Shown here: positions 40,034-49,272 of the stretch, piece by piece
Layout of the letters: each line of letters opens with the position of its first letter
How positions within the stretch are numbered: the first letter of the stretch is position 1
Origin: Bacteroides sp. 224
GTDB lineage: Bacteria; Bacteroidota; Bacteroidia; Bacteroidales; Bacteroidaceae
Direction: 5' to 3'
DNA length: 64,000 nucleotides
Assembly (NCBI RefSeq): GCF_010500995.1
Contig: NZ_QVMK01000004.1
Location: forward strand, 124,001 to 188,000
The notes under the pieces: model-generated
The model's input: the letters and a program-made list of their open reading frames with translations, nothing else
The model's database searches: none
What the model was told of the DNA's origin: nothing
Translations under genes and position numbers: made by a program

Positions 40034-41845
40034 ATGATAAAGATTAGCGATTATATATTTAAGTATTTAAGAGATGCTTACCAAATTGATCATGTTTTTC
40101 TAGTCACGGGTGGTGGAGCTATGCATTTAAATAATTCTATTGGACGTACTACAGGTGTAAAATATATTTGCAACCATCACGAACAAGCATCAGCAATAGC
40201 TTCTGAGGGTTATTATAGAACATCTGGTAAGTTATCTGTTACTAATGTTACAACTGGTCCAGGGGGAACCAATGCAATAACAGGGATTCTTGGACAGTGG
40301 TGCGACTCAATACCTGGATTATATATTTCTGGACAAGTAAAAGAAAGTACAACAATTGCTTCTTGTCCTCACATAAAACTTAGACAATTAGGAGATCAAG
40401 AAGTAGACATTGTAAGCATAGTAAAACCCATCACAAAATATGCGGTAATGATTACAAATCCACTTGAAATTAAATATCATATTGATAAAGCAATTTATAT
40501 AGCTCTGAATGGTCGTCCTGGTCCTGTATGGATTGATATTCCATTAGATGTACAAGGCACAATGATTGACGAATCCAAATTGAGAGAGTTTGATGTTAAT
40601 GAAATAAAAATAGAAGAAGACAATAATACACTCTCACTTCAAATTGATCAATTAGTAAATAAAATATCTAAAGCATCAAATCCTGTAATTTATGTTGGTA
40701 ATGGAGTAAGACTAGCCAATAAAGTAGATGAATTCATAAGTATAGCAGAACAGCTTGAAATACCTGTAGTAACTGCTATTAGTGGTTCAGATATATTGTG
40801 GTATGACCATCCTCTATACTATGGTAAACCGGGTATTTGTGGAGATCGTATTGGGAACATCATGGTGCAGAACTCTGATTTAATTATTATTTTAGGTACC
40901 AGATTGAGCATTCGCCAAATTAGCTATGCATATGATTTATTTGCACCTCATGCTTATAAAGTAATGGTAGATATTGATAACGCTGAATTGAATAAACCAA
41001 CATTATCAATTGATCTTAAAATCAATGCTGACCTACGTAATTTCTTTACTATATTAAAAGAAAAGTTGAAAAATTTCACATCTCCAAGATTTAAAGAATG
41101 GAGAGAATGGGGAAAAGAATGTGAATCAGTGCTTCCTAATTTATTCACAGATAATCCATCCAGTTCTGATTATGTTAGTTCCTATATTTTTGCGGATGAA
41201 TTATTTAGTCAATTGCAAGCTGGTGATGTTGTAGTCACAGGAAATGGAACTGCATATACTTCTACTTTTCAGGCTATGAAAGTTAAAAAAGGAATAAGAG
41301 TATTTGCTAATCAGGGTTGTGCAGCTATGGGGTATGATTTACCTGCGGCTATAGGAGCAGCAGCAGCTAATACATCAGGCCAAACAATTTTAATAACAGG
41401 AGACGGTAGTATACAAATGAATTTGCAAGAACTGCAAACTTTAAAAACCTACAATCTTCCCATTAAAATATTTATTTTAGAAAATCAGGGATATTTGGCA
41501 ATAAAAACTACACAAGAGTCATTCTTTGAAGGTTATTACACTGGTAGTGATCCAAGTAGTGGCGTTATTTGCCCTGATATGGAGCGTATTGCTTATGCAT
41601 ACGACATTCCTTTTATACGTATAAAGCAAGAAGGAGAGGATTTAGTTTCTTCAATAAAAAAAGTGTTAGACGCAAAAAGTTCTATGATATGTGAAATAAA
41701 AATGAATCCTATGCAAACACTTTTCCCTAAATCAGCTTCTTTCATGGATGAAAATGGAAAAATGAGTTCAGCACCTCTAGATAAAATGGCTCCATTTTTG
41801 CCCGACGAATTACAGATAAAGTGCATTTTTCCCACAAAAAAATAA
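40034..41845 (+). CDS. ThDP-dependent acetolactate-synthase-like enzyme, possibly YerE-like
   Basis: A 603-residue enzyme with the three-domain ALS/pyruvate-oxidase layout. N-terminal Pyr domain: catalytic Glu50 in NHHEQASAIA, then TTGPGGTNAITG. Central domain: VIYVGNGVRLA. C-terminal PP domain: ITGDGSIQMNLQELQTL with ENQGY. It sits among sugar genes, away from ilv genes. With RfbF-G-H in the same cluster it recalls YerE of Yersinia, a ThDP/FAD enzyme that adds a two-carbon unit from pyruvate to CDP-4-keto-3,6-dideoxyglucose on the way to yersiniose. Other ThDP carboligases or decarboxylases of nucleotide-sugar or lipid pathways remain possible. Confidence 0.72.
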   Translation: MIKISDYIFKYLRDAYQIDHVFLVTGGGAMHLNNSIGRTTGVKYICNHHEQASAIASEGYYRTSGKLSVTNVTTGPGGTNAITGILGQWCDSIPGLYISGQVKESTTIASCPHIKLRQLGDQEVDIVSIVKPITKYAVMITNPLEIKYHIDKAIYIALNGRPGPVWIDIPLDVQGTMIDESKLREFDVNEIKIEEDNNTLSLQIDQLVNKISKASNPVIYVGNGVRLANKVDEFISIAEQLEIPVVTAISGSDILWYDHPLYYGKPGICGDRIGNIMVQNSDLIIILGTRLSIRQISYAYDLFAPHAYKVMVDIDNAELNKPTLSIDLKINADLRNFFTILKEKLKNFTSPRFKEWREWGKECESVLPNLFTDNPSSSDYVSSYIFADELFSQLQAGDVVVTGNGTAYTSTFQAMKVKKGIRVFANQGCAAMGYDLPAAIGAAAANTSGQTILITGDGSIQMNLQELQTLKTYNLPIKIFILENQGYLAIKTTQESFFEGYYTGSDPSSGVICPDMERIAYAYDIPFIRIKQEGEDLVSSIKKVLDAKSSMICEIKMNPMQTLFPKSASFMDENGKMSSAPLDKMAPFLPDELQIKCIFPTKK

Positions 41846-41962
41846 AAGAGAAATGTTACAAAAATTAAATATCAAGAAATATACTGTTGCATTTCGATTA
41901 AAAATAGCCATATTATCCAAATACTTAAATTAAGTGAAACTATATCTGAGAGTATTTTAATT

Positions 41963-42838
41963 ATGAACAAAATATTAGCACTTCTTCGAATTCATCAATG
42001 GGCTAAAAATTTTTTTATCTTTTTACCCTTGTTTTTTGATAAACGATTTGGAGACCTAAAATTACTCACAACATGTTTCATTGTTTTTCTAGGATTTTCT
42101 TTTATAACAAGTGCTGTTTATTGTTTTAATGATATTATTGATAGAGAAGATGACAAAAAGCATCCTTTAAAGAAAAAAAGGCCTATTGCTAGTGGAGATA
42201 TTACAACACTTTCAGGTTGGATAATATCTTTTTGTTTAATAATATCAGGTGGTAGCATTTTATTTTTGGCTTATAGAAGTATATCTGTAATTTTAATTGT
42301 TTTGTTATATTTAATCCTTAACATAGCATATAGCATAGAATTTAAAAGAATAGCAATTATAGATGTTTTTATTATAGGAATCGGATTTGTAATTAGAATA
42401 ATCATTGGTGGAATCATAGGAGATATCACTCTTTCTCACTGGATCGTTATTATGACATTCTTATTAGCTATATTTTTAGGATTTGCAAAACGTTTAGATG
42501 ATGTGCAAATTTACACCAAAACAGGGGTTGCAGGAAGAAAAAATATTATTAGATATAATGTACCTTTTTTATACGCACTTTTAATGATAACTTCAACAGT
42601 TACAGTTGTTGCATATCTAATGTATTCTATATCTGATGAAATTACTAATCGTTTTGGAAGTAATTATATTTACCTAACCTCTTTATTTGTAATCCTTGGT
42701 ATATTTAGATATTTGCAATTAACAATAGTTGATAAAAAAGGAGGAAGTCCAACCTTTATATTATTAAAAGATTTTTTCATACAAGGTTGTATCATTGCAT
42801 GGCTATTATCCTTTGCTTTAATAATATACTTTATATGA
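41963..42838 (+). CDS. UbiA-family prenyltransferase, polyprenyl-phosphoribose synthase-like
   Basis: A 291-residue membrane protein with 7-9 helices. The first Asp-rich motif, NDIIDREDDKKHP, followed by KKKRPIASGDI, and the second region with YSIEFKRIAIIDVF and GFAKRLDDV resemble decaprenyl-phosphate 5-phosphoribosyltransferase (Rv3806c type), where PRPP, not a quinone ring precursor, is the partner. The next gene is a HAD phosphatase overlapping by 4 bases, and UbiA-HAD pairs and fusions are known for this route. No quinone genes are near. A 117-base gap precedes it, so it may have its own promoter. Confidence 0.78.
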   Translation: MNKILALLRIHQWAKNFFIFLPLFFDKRFGDLKLLTTCFIVFLGFSFITSAVYCFNDIIDREDDKKHPLKKKRPIASGDITTLSGWIISFCLIISGGSILFLAYRSISVILIVLLYLILNIAYSIEFKRIAIIDVFIIGIGFVIRIIIGGIIGDITLSHWIVIMTFLLAIFLGFAKRLDDVQIYTKTGVAGRKNIIRYNVPFLYALLMITSTVTVVAYLMYSISDEITNRFGSNYIYLTSLFVILGIFRYLQLTIVDKKGGSPTFILLKDFFIQGCIIAWLLSFALIIYFI

Positions 42839-43422
42839 AAAAAGTAGTCGCTTTTGATTTTGATGGAACAATAACAAAACAAGATACACTTCTTGAATTT
42901 CTCAAGTTTACTCATGGATGGAAGAGCTATTTATATCTTCTATTTTTATCCCCAATTCTTTTAGCCTATAAATTAGGTATTATAAAGAATTATATTGCAA
43001 AAGAGAAATTATTTTCTCTTTTTTATAAAGGTTGGACAATTGAAGATTTTAATTCTTCATGTTCTTTATTTGCTAGTACTATTGAAACTTATTCTAGTGC
43101 ATTAGAATGCATTAAAGAACATATTAGTAATAATAATGATGTTATTATAATTAGCGCATCACTTGAAAACTGGATTTATCCATGGGCAATCTCTCATAAC
43201 ATTCATAAAGTATTAGCAACTCAAGTAGAAGTAAGTGAGGGAAAAATCACAGGAACATTTCTGAGTAAAAATTGCTACGGGCAAGAAAAAGTTAATAGAC
43301 TACTTCAATATTTTCCAATGCGAGATAACTATTATTTAATTGTATATGGAGATAGCAAAGGAGATAAAGAACTTCTTGAATATGCAGACGAAAGACATTT
43401 CAAAAAATTCAATATTAAATAA
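42835..43422 (+). CDS. HAD-superfamily (subclass IB) phosphatase
   Basis: A 195-residue phosphatase with all HAD motifs: DFDGTITKQD (nucleophile Asp8, acid Asp10), Ser in IISASLENW, Lys in the GQEKV region and the acidic YGDSKGDKEL. I chose the ATG at 42835, which overlaps the UbiA stop as ATGA. Given that coupling, it may remove the 5-phosphate from polyprenyl-phosphoryl-5-phosphoribose. A phosphoserine phosphatase-like role is the default family alternative. Confidence 0.85.
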   Translation: MKKVVAFDFDGTITKQDTLLEFLKFTHGWKSYLYLLFLSPILLAYKLGIIKNYIAKEKLFSLFYKGWTIEDFNSSCSLFASTIETYSSALECIKEHISNNNDVIIISASLENWIYPWAISHNIHKVLATQVEVSEGKITGTFLSKNCYGQEKVNRLLQYFPMRDNYYLIVYGDSKGDKELLEYADERHFKKFNIK

Positions 43423-43433
43423 TTATTTCATCA

Positions 43434-44435
43434 ATGAATAACAATTTAAAAGAACAGCGTAATCGTACTTTTGATATCTTAAAAGGAATAACAATTATTT
43501 TTGTTATTATTGGACATGCAAATCCTCCTATTTCATTATCAAGCTTTATATACAGTTTCCATTTACCTCTTTTCTTTATTATTTCGGGTTATTTTTATAA
43601 CAAAGAAAAATACTCAAATATATTCTTCCTGATTAAAAAGAAAATCAAATCATGCATTATTCCTGCATTAATTACAACCATTATGATATTTCTCTTATGG
43701 TTAATTTTCATGTGCCCTTCCCCATTCAAAGACACGCCAACAATCCATATATTAGAAGTGCTACTTGAAAATTCAAAAACTTTTCTATGGGGAAATGGAA
43801 TTAATTGTAATGGAATTACTGCTGTTGGTCCCGCTTGGTTTCTTTATTGTCTTTTTTGTGGCTTAATTATTCTTAATTTAGTATTAAGAATAAAAATCCT
43901 ATTTATACAAATCTGTGTCATTCTATTCTTAGCCCATTTAAAATATATATTCCCTAATATTCCTGTTTTGCCATGGAGTTTGGATGTTTCATTTTGGGCA
44001 GTATACTATTTATTTGTAGGATACTGTATAAATCATTTTGATTTTTTATCTATATTAAATATGAAATTGGGGTTAGTTCTAATACTCCTATTTTTAGCAA
44101 ATCCGCTATATACTTTTGTTTCGTTAAACAACAGAGACATTGAAAACATTTTACTATCTGCCATTCCTGCTATTTCATTTCTATGTTGTTTTTGTTATAT
44201 CAACAAAGTTGCGCCTAAAATATTTAACAACAAAATCGGAGATATATTAGTCTTATTCGGGAAAGAGTCTATTATTATTCTTTGTTTTCATTTACTTTGG
44301 AAAGATTGGTTATTCCCTCTTTCATTTATAAAATATAATTGGGTAATTTTATCTGTTTATATGTGTTTCACATCATATATAACCATTATTATTATATCAA
44401 ATCTAAAATTTATTTATAAACTATATCATAAATAA
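43434..44435 (+). CDS. Acyltransferase-3 family membrane protein
   Basis: A 333-residue polytopic protein of the OafA/NodX-like acyltransferase-3 family. It starts with RTFDILKGITIIFVIIGHAN, with the conserved histidine, then SFHLPLFFIISGYFY, and has about ten helices. It probably adds an acyl (often acetyl) group to the glycan made by this cluster. It is the last gene of the AT-rich block, before a bidirectional terminator shared with aspS. Confidence 0.87.
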   Translation: MNNNLKEQRNRTFDILKGITIIFVIIGHANPPISLSSFIYSFHLPLFFIISGYFYNKEKYSNIFFLIKKKIKSCIIPALITTIMIFLLWLIFMCPSPFKDTPTIHILEVLLENSKTFLWGNGINCNGITAVGPAWFLYCLFCGLIILNLVLRIKILFIQICVILFLAHLKYIFPNIPVLPWSLDVSFWAVYYLFVGYCINHFDFLSILNMKLGLVLILLFLANPLYTFVSLNNRDIENILLSAIPAISFLCCFCYINKVAPKIFNNKIGDILVLFGKESIIILCFHLLWKDWLFPLSFIKYNWVILSVYMCFTSYITIIIISNLKFIYKLYHK

Positions 44436-44449
44436 AATTATTAAGACTA

Positions 44450-44491
44450 AAAAAAATGGTCTATAGGTAATAATTCCTATTAGACCATTTC
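44450..44491. terminator. Bidirectional terminator ending the glycan cluster and aspS
   Basis: AAATGGTCTATAGG (44454-44467) pairs with CCTATTAGACCATTT (44476-44490) with one bulged base. A-rich DNA before it serves as the T-run for the minus strand. Confidence 0.75.
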
Positions 44492-44498
44492 TCTATCA

Positions 44499-46259
44499 TC
44501 AATTTTCTTTCACCTTCACCACCAAATTCAACTCTTCCAACTGTGCCGGTTCAAGCACTGAAGGAGCATCCAGCATCACATCACGTCCTGAATTATTCTT
44601 TGGGAATGCTATACAGTCGCGAATAGAATCTAAACCGGCAAACAAAGACACAAAGCGATCTAATCCATAAGCTAAACCACCATGAGGAGGTGCACCATAC
44701 TTAAATGCATTCATCAGGAAGCCAAATTGCTCTTCTGCTCTTTCGGGAGTGAATCCTAATAATTCGAACATTTTATTTTGTAAAGCACTATCATAAATAC
44801 GGATAGAGCCCCCTCCTACTTCAACGCCATTAATAACCATATCGTAAGCATTAGCACGTACCGCTCCCGGATCGGAATCGAGTAAATGGATATCTTCCGG
44901 TTTAGGAGATGTAAACGGATGATGCACAGCCATGAATCGTCCGGATTCTTCGTCCCACTCAAATAATGGGAAATCTACTACCCATAAGCAAGAGAATTGG
45001 TTTTTATCACGTAATCCTAACTGAGAAGCAACTTCCAGGCGAAGCTCACAAAGCTGTTTGCGAGTCTTCATAATATCTTCTCCGGAAAGAATTAAGATCA
45101 AATCGCCCGGTTTAGCTCCAAAAGCTTCTTTCATCTTTTGCAATACCTCTTGCGAATAGAATTTATCGACACTTGATTTTACATTTCCATCTGCTTCTAC
45201 ACGAGCATACACCATTCCTTTGGCACCAATCTGCGGTCTTTTCACAAAATCGGTTAGGGCATCCAGTTGTTTGCGCGTATAAGAAGCGGCACCTTCTGCA
45301 CAGATACCACCTACATAAGCTGCATCGTCGAATACAGAGAAACCATGACCTTTCATAATCTCCATCAGCTCAACGAATTTCATTTCAAAACGCGTATCGG
45401 GCTTATCGCTTCCGTAATACTTCATCGCATCATGCCAAGACATACGTTGGAAAGGCTCTTGAATATCTATACCTCTCAAGGATTTGAAAAGATGCTTAGA
45501 CATTCCTTCAAATATACCGAGAACATCCTCCTGATCTACAAAGCTCATCTCACAGTCGATCTGAGTAAATTCCGGTTGACGGTCGGCACGTAAATCTTCA
45601 TCGCGGAAACATTTCACGATTTGAAAATAACGATCGAAGCCGGAAACCATCAGTAATTGTTTCAATATCTGTGGAGATTGTGGTAAAGCATAGAACTGCC
45701 CGGGGTTCATGCGCGAAGGAACTACAAAGTCGCGAGCACCTTCGGGAGTTGACCCCACCAATACAGGAGTTTCAACTTCCAGGAAGCCCAATTTATCAAG
45801 ATAACTACGTACCTCAATAGTCATTTTATGACGAAGTTCCAAGTTGGCACGAACAGCATTACGACGCAAATCCAGGTAACGGTACTTCATGCGGATATCA
45901 TCGCCACCATCTGTATTATCTTCAATGGTAAATGGAGGAACTATGGAAGCATTCAATACTTTCAATTCAGATACAATGATTTCAATATCACCGGTAGGAA
46001 TATTGGCGTTTTTATTAAAACGCTCGTTCACCGAACCGGTTACTTGAATTACAAATTCGCGTCCCAGCTTATTGGCCTGGTCACAAAGTTCGGCATCTAC
46101 CTCTTCATTGAATACTAATTGAGTAATTCCATAACGGTCGCGCAGGTCAATGAAAGTCATTCCACCCATTTTACGAGAGCGTTGTACCCACCCTGCCAAG
46201 GTAACCATGTTATTCACATCGGAGATTCGAAGTTCTCCGCACGTATGCGTTCTATACAT
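44499..46259 (-). CDS. aspS: Aspartyl-tRNA synthetase
   Basis: Class II synthetase charging tRNA-Asp. N-terminal OB fold ([20 protein letters not shown]), motif 2 [18 protein letters not shown], the bacterial GAD insertion domain, and motif 3 [13 protein letters not shown]. Length is 586 residues. A -7-like TACTTTTG is on this strand at 46293-46300. The next gene upstream, a lipid kinase, has the same orientation 81 bases away. Confidence 0.97.
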   Translation of the reverse strand: MYRTHTCGELRISDVNNMVTLAGWVQRSRKMGGMTFIDLRDRYGITQLVFNEEVDAELCDQANKLGREFVIQVTGSVNERFNKNANIPTGDIEIIVSELKVLNASIVPPFTIEDNTDGGDDIRMKYRYLDLRRNAVRANLELRHKMTIEVRSYLDKLGFLEVETPVLVGSTPEGARDFVVPSRMNPGQFYALPQSPQILKQLLMVSGFDRYFQIVKCFRDEDLRADRQPEFTQIDCEMSFVDQEDVLGIFEGMSKHLFKSLRGIDIQEPFQRMSWHDAMKYYGSDKPDTRFEMKFVELMEIMKGHGFSVFDDAAYVGGICAEGAASYTRKQLDALTDFVKRPQIGAKGMVYARVEADGNVKSSVDKFYSQEVLQKMKEAFGAKPGDLILILSGEDIMKTRKQLCELRLEVASQLGLRDKNQFSCLWVVDFPLFEWDEESGRFMAVHHPFTSPKPEDIHLLDSDPGAVRANAYDMVINGVEVGGGSIRIYDSALQNKMFELLGFTPERAEEQFGFLMNAFKYGAPPHGGLAYGLDRFVSLFAGLDSIRDCIAFPKNNSGRDVMLDAPSVLEPAQLEELNLVVKVKEN

Positions 46260-46340
46260 ATATATATTATTTTGATTTATTCAAAGTTGATGCAAAAGTA
46301 CATATTTATTCGATATAGATTATTTGAGTGCATCTTAATT

Positions 46341-47354
46341 TCATTCTTTCTTGGTCAGTTTCTTTATCAAATCTTTATTTCTTTGGGCTATATCGCCTAC
46401 AATTGCTTCATTCAACAAGCGTAATCCGCTAATATAATCGGAAGCTCTATTCAATACGTTAGAAACCTGTTTTTGTTTCTCCGAGGGAGTCAACATATAC
46501 AAACCATCTTTAATTACTTCTACATAAATATCTTCTCCGGTCATCATTGGGTCGCCGTCAAAATGTACCACTCCTTTTTTAGATCGGTGAATATGTAGCT
46601 TCTTACAACGAAATGTCTTTATCCGGCTGTTATGATCGATGGTTCTATTAAATAGCTGAAAAGAAAGCGAAGGAATATCGAGCACGGTAAACGGCTCTAA
46701 GATAGTTACATCCAGCAAACCATCGGTAATAGTGGCCTGAGGAGTTATATAAGCATTATTTCCATATTGAGAAGCATTGCCGCAGGCTATCAGAAATGCT
46801 TTATACTTTACCATGCCGTCTTCTGTTTCCAACTCGTAGGTTTCCGGTTGATATTTCAGGCTTTCCTGAAGCGTTTTCTCCAGGTAAGTTAACACCCCTC
46901 TTTTACCGGCTTCGGCAAATTTCAGACTGACAAAAGCATCAAACCCTACTCCACAAGTACAAAAGAAAGGAGTATCGTTTATCTTTCCATAATCTACCAA
47001 TTCAATTATTCCGTTGTTAATGATCTCAAGTGCTTTCTTGGCTTCCATCGGAATTTGCAGATGCCTGGCCAATCCGTTTCCTGAGCCAAAAGGTATGATT
47101 CCAAGGGCGGTCTTTGTATGAACCAGCGAGCGAGCTATTTCATTAATTGTGCCATCTCCTCCTACTGCAACTACCAAATCTACTTTATCTTCAGTGGCTT
47201 TAATGGTAAGTTCGGAGGCATGTCCTGCATATTGAGTATAAATAACCTCCCATGTAAAACGAGTTTTATCTATCACCTCATTAATAAGAGAGGTGAGAGA
47301 GTTTTTACTTTGTGTTCCGGATTTCGGGTTTATTATAAATAGTACCTTCTTCAT
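46341..47354 (-). CDS. Diacylglycerol/sphingoid-base kinase-family lipid kinase
   Basis: A 337-residue DAGK-catalytic-family protein (YegS/BmrU type): N-terminal FIINPKSGTQSK, ATP-site VAVGGDGTINEIA, and PFGSGNGLARHLQIP. Members phosphorylate diacylglycerol, phosphatidylglycerol or sphingoid bases. It is divergent from serine palmitoyltransferase with 402 bases between, which makes a sphingolipid substrate worth testing, but position is the only support. Cytoplasmic or membrane-associated. Confidence 0.87.
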   Translation of the reverse strand: MKKVLFIINPKSGTQSKNSLTSLINEVIDKTRFTWEVIYTQYAGHASELTIKATEDKVDLVVAVGGDGTINEIARSLVHTKTALGIIPFGSGNGLARHLQIPMEAKKALEIINNGIIELVDYGKINDTPFFCTCGVGFDAFVSLKFAEAGKRGVLTYLEKTLQESLKYQPETYELETEDGMVKYKAFLIACGNASQYGNNAYITPQATITDGLLDVTILEPFTVLDIPSLSFQLFNRTIDHNSRIKTFRCKKLHIHRSKKGVVHFDGDPMMTGEDIYVEVIKDGLYMLTPSEKQKQVSNVLNRASDYISGLRLLNEAIVGDIAQRNKDLIKKLTKKE

Positions 47355-47404
47355 AAAGTACAGTTTCTGTTTTTTAGTTTTAAAGTAATATGCTGCTTGT
47401 TTTT

Positions 47405-47522
47405 GAACTACAGATTAACACAGATGTCCACAGATCTTTAGTAAGAAATTCACCACAGAAGACACAAAGGGTACAGAGTTTTAATTTAATAATCTGTGAA
47501 AATCTGTGTTAATCTGCGGTTC
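47405..47522. repeat. Dispersed inverted repeat, copy 2
   Basis: Arms of about 32-35 bases at 47405-47439 and 47491-47522 pair imperfectly, sharing AGATTAACACAGAT and outer GAAC/GTTC with the other copies. The longer centre contains CACCACAGAAGACACAAAGG. It fills much of the 402-base gap 47355-47756, which otherwise holds only promoter sequence. Confidence 0.75.
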
Positions 47523-47687
47523 ATTTAATAATATCAACTATTCCGTGGTGTTTATCATTGTGTTATATTCAAAAATATGCAATGACAAAAATAGTATAAA
47601 TCTCTCAAAAGTAAGGCAGGAGCCATCATTTAAAATAGAAACAGAATATTTTCATGTAAAAAAGAAACAGGCAAATACATATTTTAC

Positions 47688-47695
47688 TATCTTTG
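47688..47695 (+). promoter_or_regulatory. Putative -7 box of spt
   Basis: TATCTTTG, 61 bases before the spt ATG. No good -33 TTTG is seen at the usual spacing. Confidence 0.45.
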
Positions 47696-47756
47696 ACCCC
47701 GATTTTGAAAACAGATTCAAAAGGAATTAATAAATTTATTTATAGGGAAATAAATA

Positions 47757-48941
47757 ATGGGATTATTACAAGATAAGTTAGCTAAGTATGATATTCCTCA
47801 GAAAATAAAAGCAAAGGGTGTATATCCATACTTTCGCTGTATTGAGAGTGAGCAACATACAGAGGTGATGATGAGCGGAAAAAAAGTGCTTATGTTTGGC
47901 TCAAATTCATACTTAGGGCTAACCAATCATCCAAAAGTTATTGAAGCTGCGATTGAAGCTACTAAAAGGTATGGTACAGGATGTGCCGGATCAAGATTTC
48001 TGAATGGAACACTCGACCTCCATATTCAATTAGAGAAAGAATTAGCCGAGTTTGTAGGTAAAGAAGATGCCCTTATATATTCTACCGGGTTTCAGGTGAA
48101 TTTAGGAGTTGTATCTTGCATTACCGGCCGCGAAGACTATATTATATGCGATGAACTCGATCATGCTTCTATCGTAGAAGGTCGTCGTTTGTCATTCTCT
48201 ACAACATTTAAGTTTAAGCACAACGACATGAACTCGCTGGAAAAGGAATTGCAGAAGTGCAGGCCCGAATCCGTGAAGCTCATTGTAGTAGATGGCGTTT
48301 TCAGCATGGAAGGAGATATCACCAACCTACCCGAAATCGTTCGCTTAGCCAAGAAGTACAACGCCAATATCATGGTAGACGAAGCTCACGGACTTGGCGT
48401 ATTAGGTCGTCAGGGAAGAGGGACTTGCGATCATTTCGGATTGACTGGCGACGTAGATTTAATTATGGGTACTTTCAGTAAGTCGTTAGCTTCTTTGGGA
48501 GGCTTTATTGCTGCCGACGAATCTATTATTAACTATCTTCGCCATAACTCTCGCTCTTATATATTCAGTGCAAGTAGCACTCCTGCCGCCACTGCCGCTG
48601 CCCGTGCCGCTTTGCATATCATGAAGACTGAGCCGGAACGCCTCCAACAACTTTGGGATAATACCAACTACTCATTAAAACGTTTCCGCGAACTCGGATT
48701 CGAGATCGGTCATACCGCCACCCCTATCATACCGCTATATGTAAGAGATATAGATAAGACATTTATGGTAACCAAAATGTTGTTCGACGAAGGCGTATTC
48801 GTTAATCCGGTAATTCCTCCGGCATGTTCTCCGGAAGATACATTGATTCGTTTCTCTCTGATGGCTACTCATACCATCGATCAGATAGATTATGCTATAG
48901 AGAAACTGTTTAAGTGTTTCAAACAACTGGGAATCATTTAA
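47757..48941 (+). CDS. spt: Serine palmitoyltransferase (alpha-oxoamine synthase)
   Basis: PLP enzyme that condenses serine with an acyl-CoA to begin sphingolipid synthesis. Fold-type I features: [47 protein letters not shown] and the PLP lysine in [12 protein letters not shown]. The 394 residues and the sequence resemble the Bacteroides enzyme (BT_0870 type). 2-amino-3-ketobutyrate CoA ligase and 8-amino-7-oxononanoate synthase belong to the same family, but the Bacteroidales setting and lipid-kinase neighbour favour SPT. It stands alone and ends at a hairpin. Confidence 0.9.
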   Translation: MGLLQDKLAKYDIPQKIKAKGVYPYFRCIESEQHTEVMMSGKKVLMFGSNSYLGLTNHPKVIEAAIEATKRYGTGCAGSRFLNGTLDLHIQLEKELAEFVGKEDALIYSTGFQVNLGVVSCITGREDYIICDELDHASIVEGRRLSFSTTFKFKHNDMNSLEKELQKCRPESVKLIVVDGVFSMEGDITNLPEIVRLAKKYNANIMVDEAHGLGVLGRQGRGTCDHFGLTGDVDLIMGTFSKSLASLGGFIAADESIINYLRHNSRSYIFSASSTPAATAAARAALHIMKTEPERLQQLWDNTNYSLKRFRELGFEIGHTATPIIPLYVRDIDKTFMVTKMLFDEGVFVNPVIPPACSPEDTLIRFSLMATHTIDQIDYAIEKLFKCFKQLGII

Positions 48942-49030
48942 AAAATAAAGGGAAAAGCTTGCTTTCCCTCTCCCAATGTAGTATATTTGTGAAACAATCG
49001 TGAATTAGATTTCAATCAATTCACCCATAT

Positions 49031-49060
49031 AAGAGGAAAGCTGTTGCTTTCCTCTTTTTT
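49031..49060 (+). terminator. Rho-independent terminator downstream of spt
   Basis: AAGAGGAAAGC/GCTTTCCTCTT stem with a TGTT loop and a T-run. A smaller AGGGAAA/TTTCCCT hairpin lies closer to the stop, at 48949-48969. Confidence 0.8.
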
Positions 49061-49140
49061 TACGCCTACCCCTTCCAAAAGCCTTCTAAACGAGGTGAAA
49101 GACGGTTTCATTCCATCAAAGAAACACTTTTATTCAATTT

Positions 49141-49222
49141 AAAAGGTAGCACCTTTTCATTGGTTAAGTGCCACCTTTTGATAAATTAAGTCCGACCTAA
49201 CGAACAATTAGGTCGGACTTAA
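49141..49222. terminator. Hairpins after the export operon
   Basis: TTAAGTCCGACCTAA (49186-49200) and its exact reverse complement (49208-49222) form a 15-bp stem with a 7-base loop. A second, weaker pair of AAAAGGT/ACCTTTT repeats lies at 49141-49180. They follow the minus-strand operon stop and could end it, although no long T-run follows. The gap 48942-49272 holds nothing else except the spt terminator. Confidence 0.55.
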
Positions 49223-49272
49223 AGAAAAGAGAGGAAGTTTAGTTAAGAATATATAAAGTTGCTATTGACACC

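Noticed and set aside
40034..41845. Branched-chain amino acid IlvB
   Set aside because: There is no ilvN, ilvC or leu gene nearby. It is embedded in a glycan cluster of matching low G+C, so a sugar-linked role is preferred.
31042..44435. A complete capsule or O-antigen polymerisation locus
   Set aside because: No Wzx flippase, Wzy polymerase, Wza/Wzc or initiating sugar-phosphate transferase is seen, so it looks like a decoration module.
47506..47730. A 74-codon frame between the inverted repeat and spt
   Set aside because: It covers the promoter region of spt and has no recognisable protein content.
48257..48481. Arginine-rich frame inside spt
   Set aside because: It is an out-of-frame shadow of a strongly conserved PLP enzyme.
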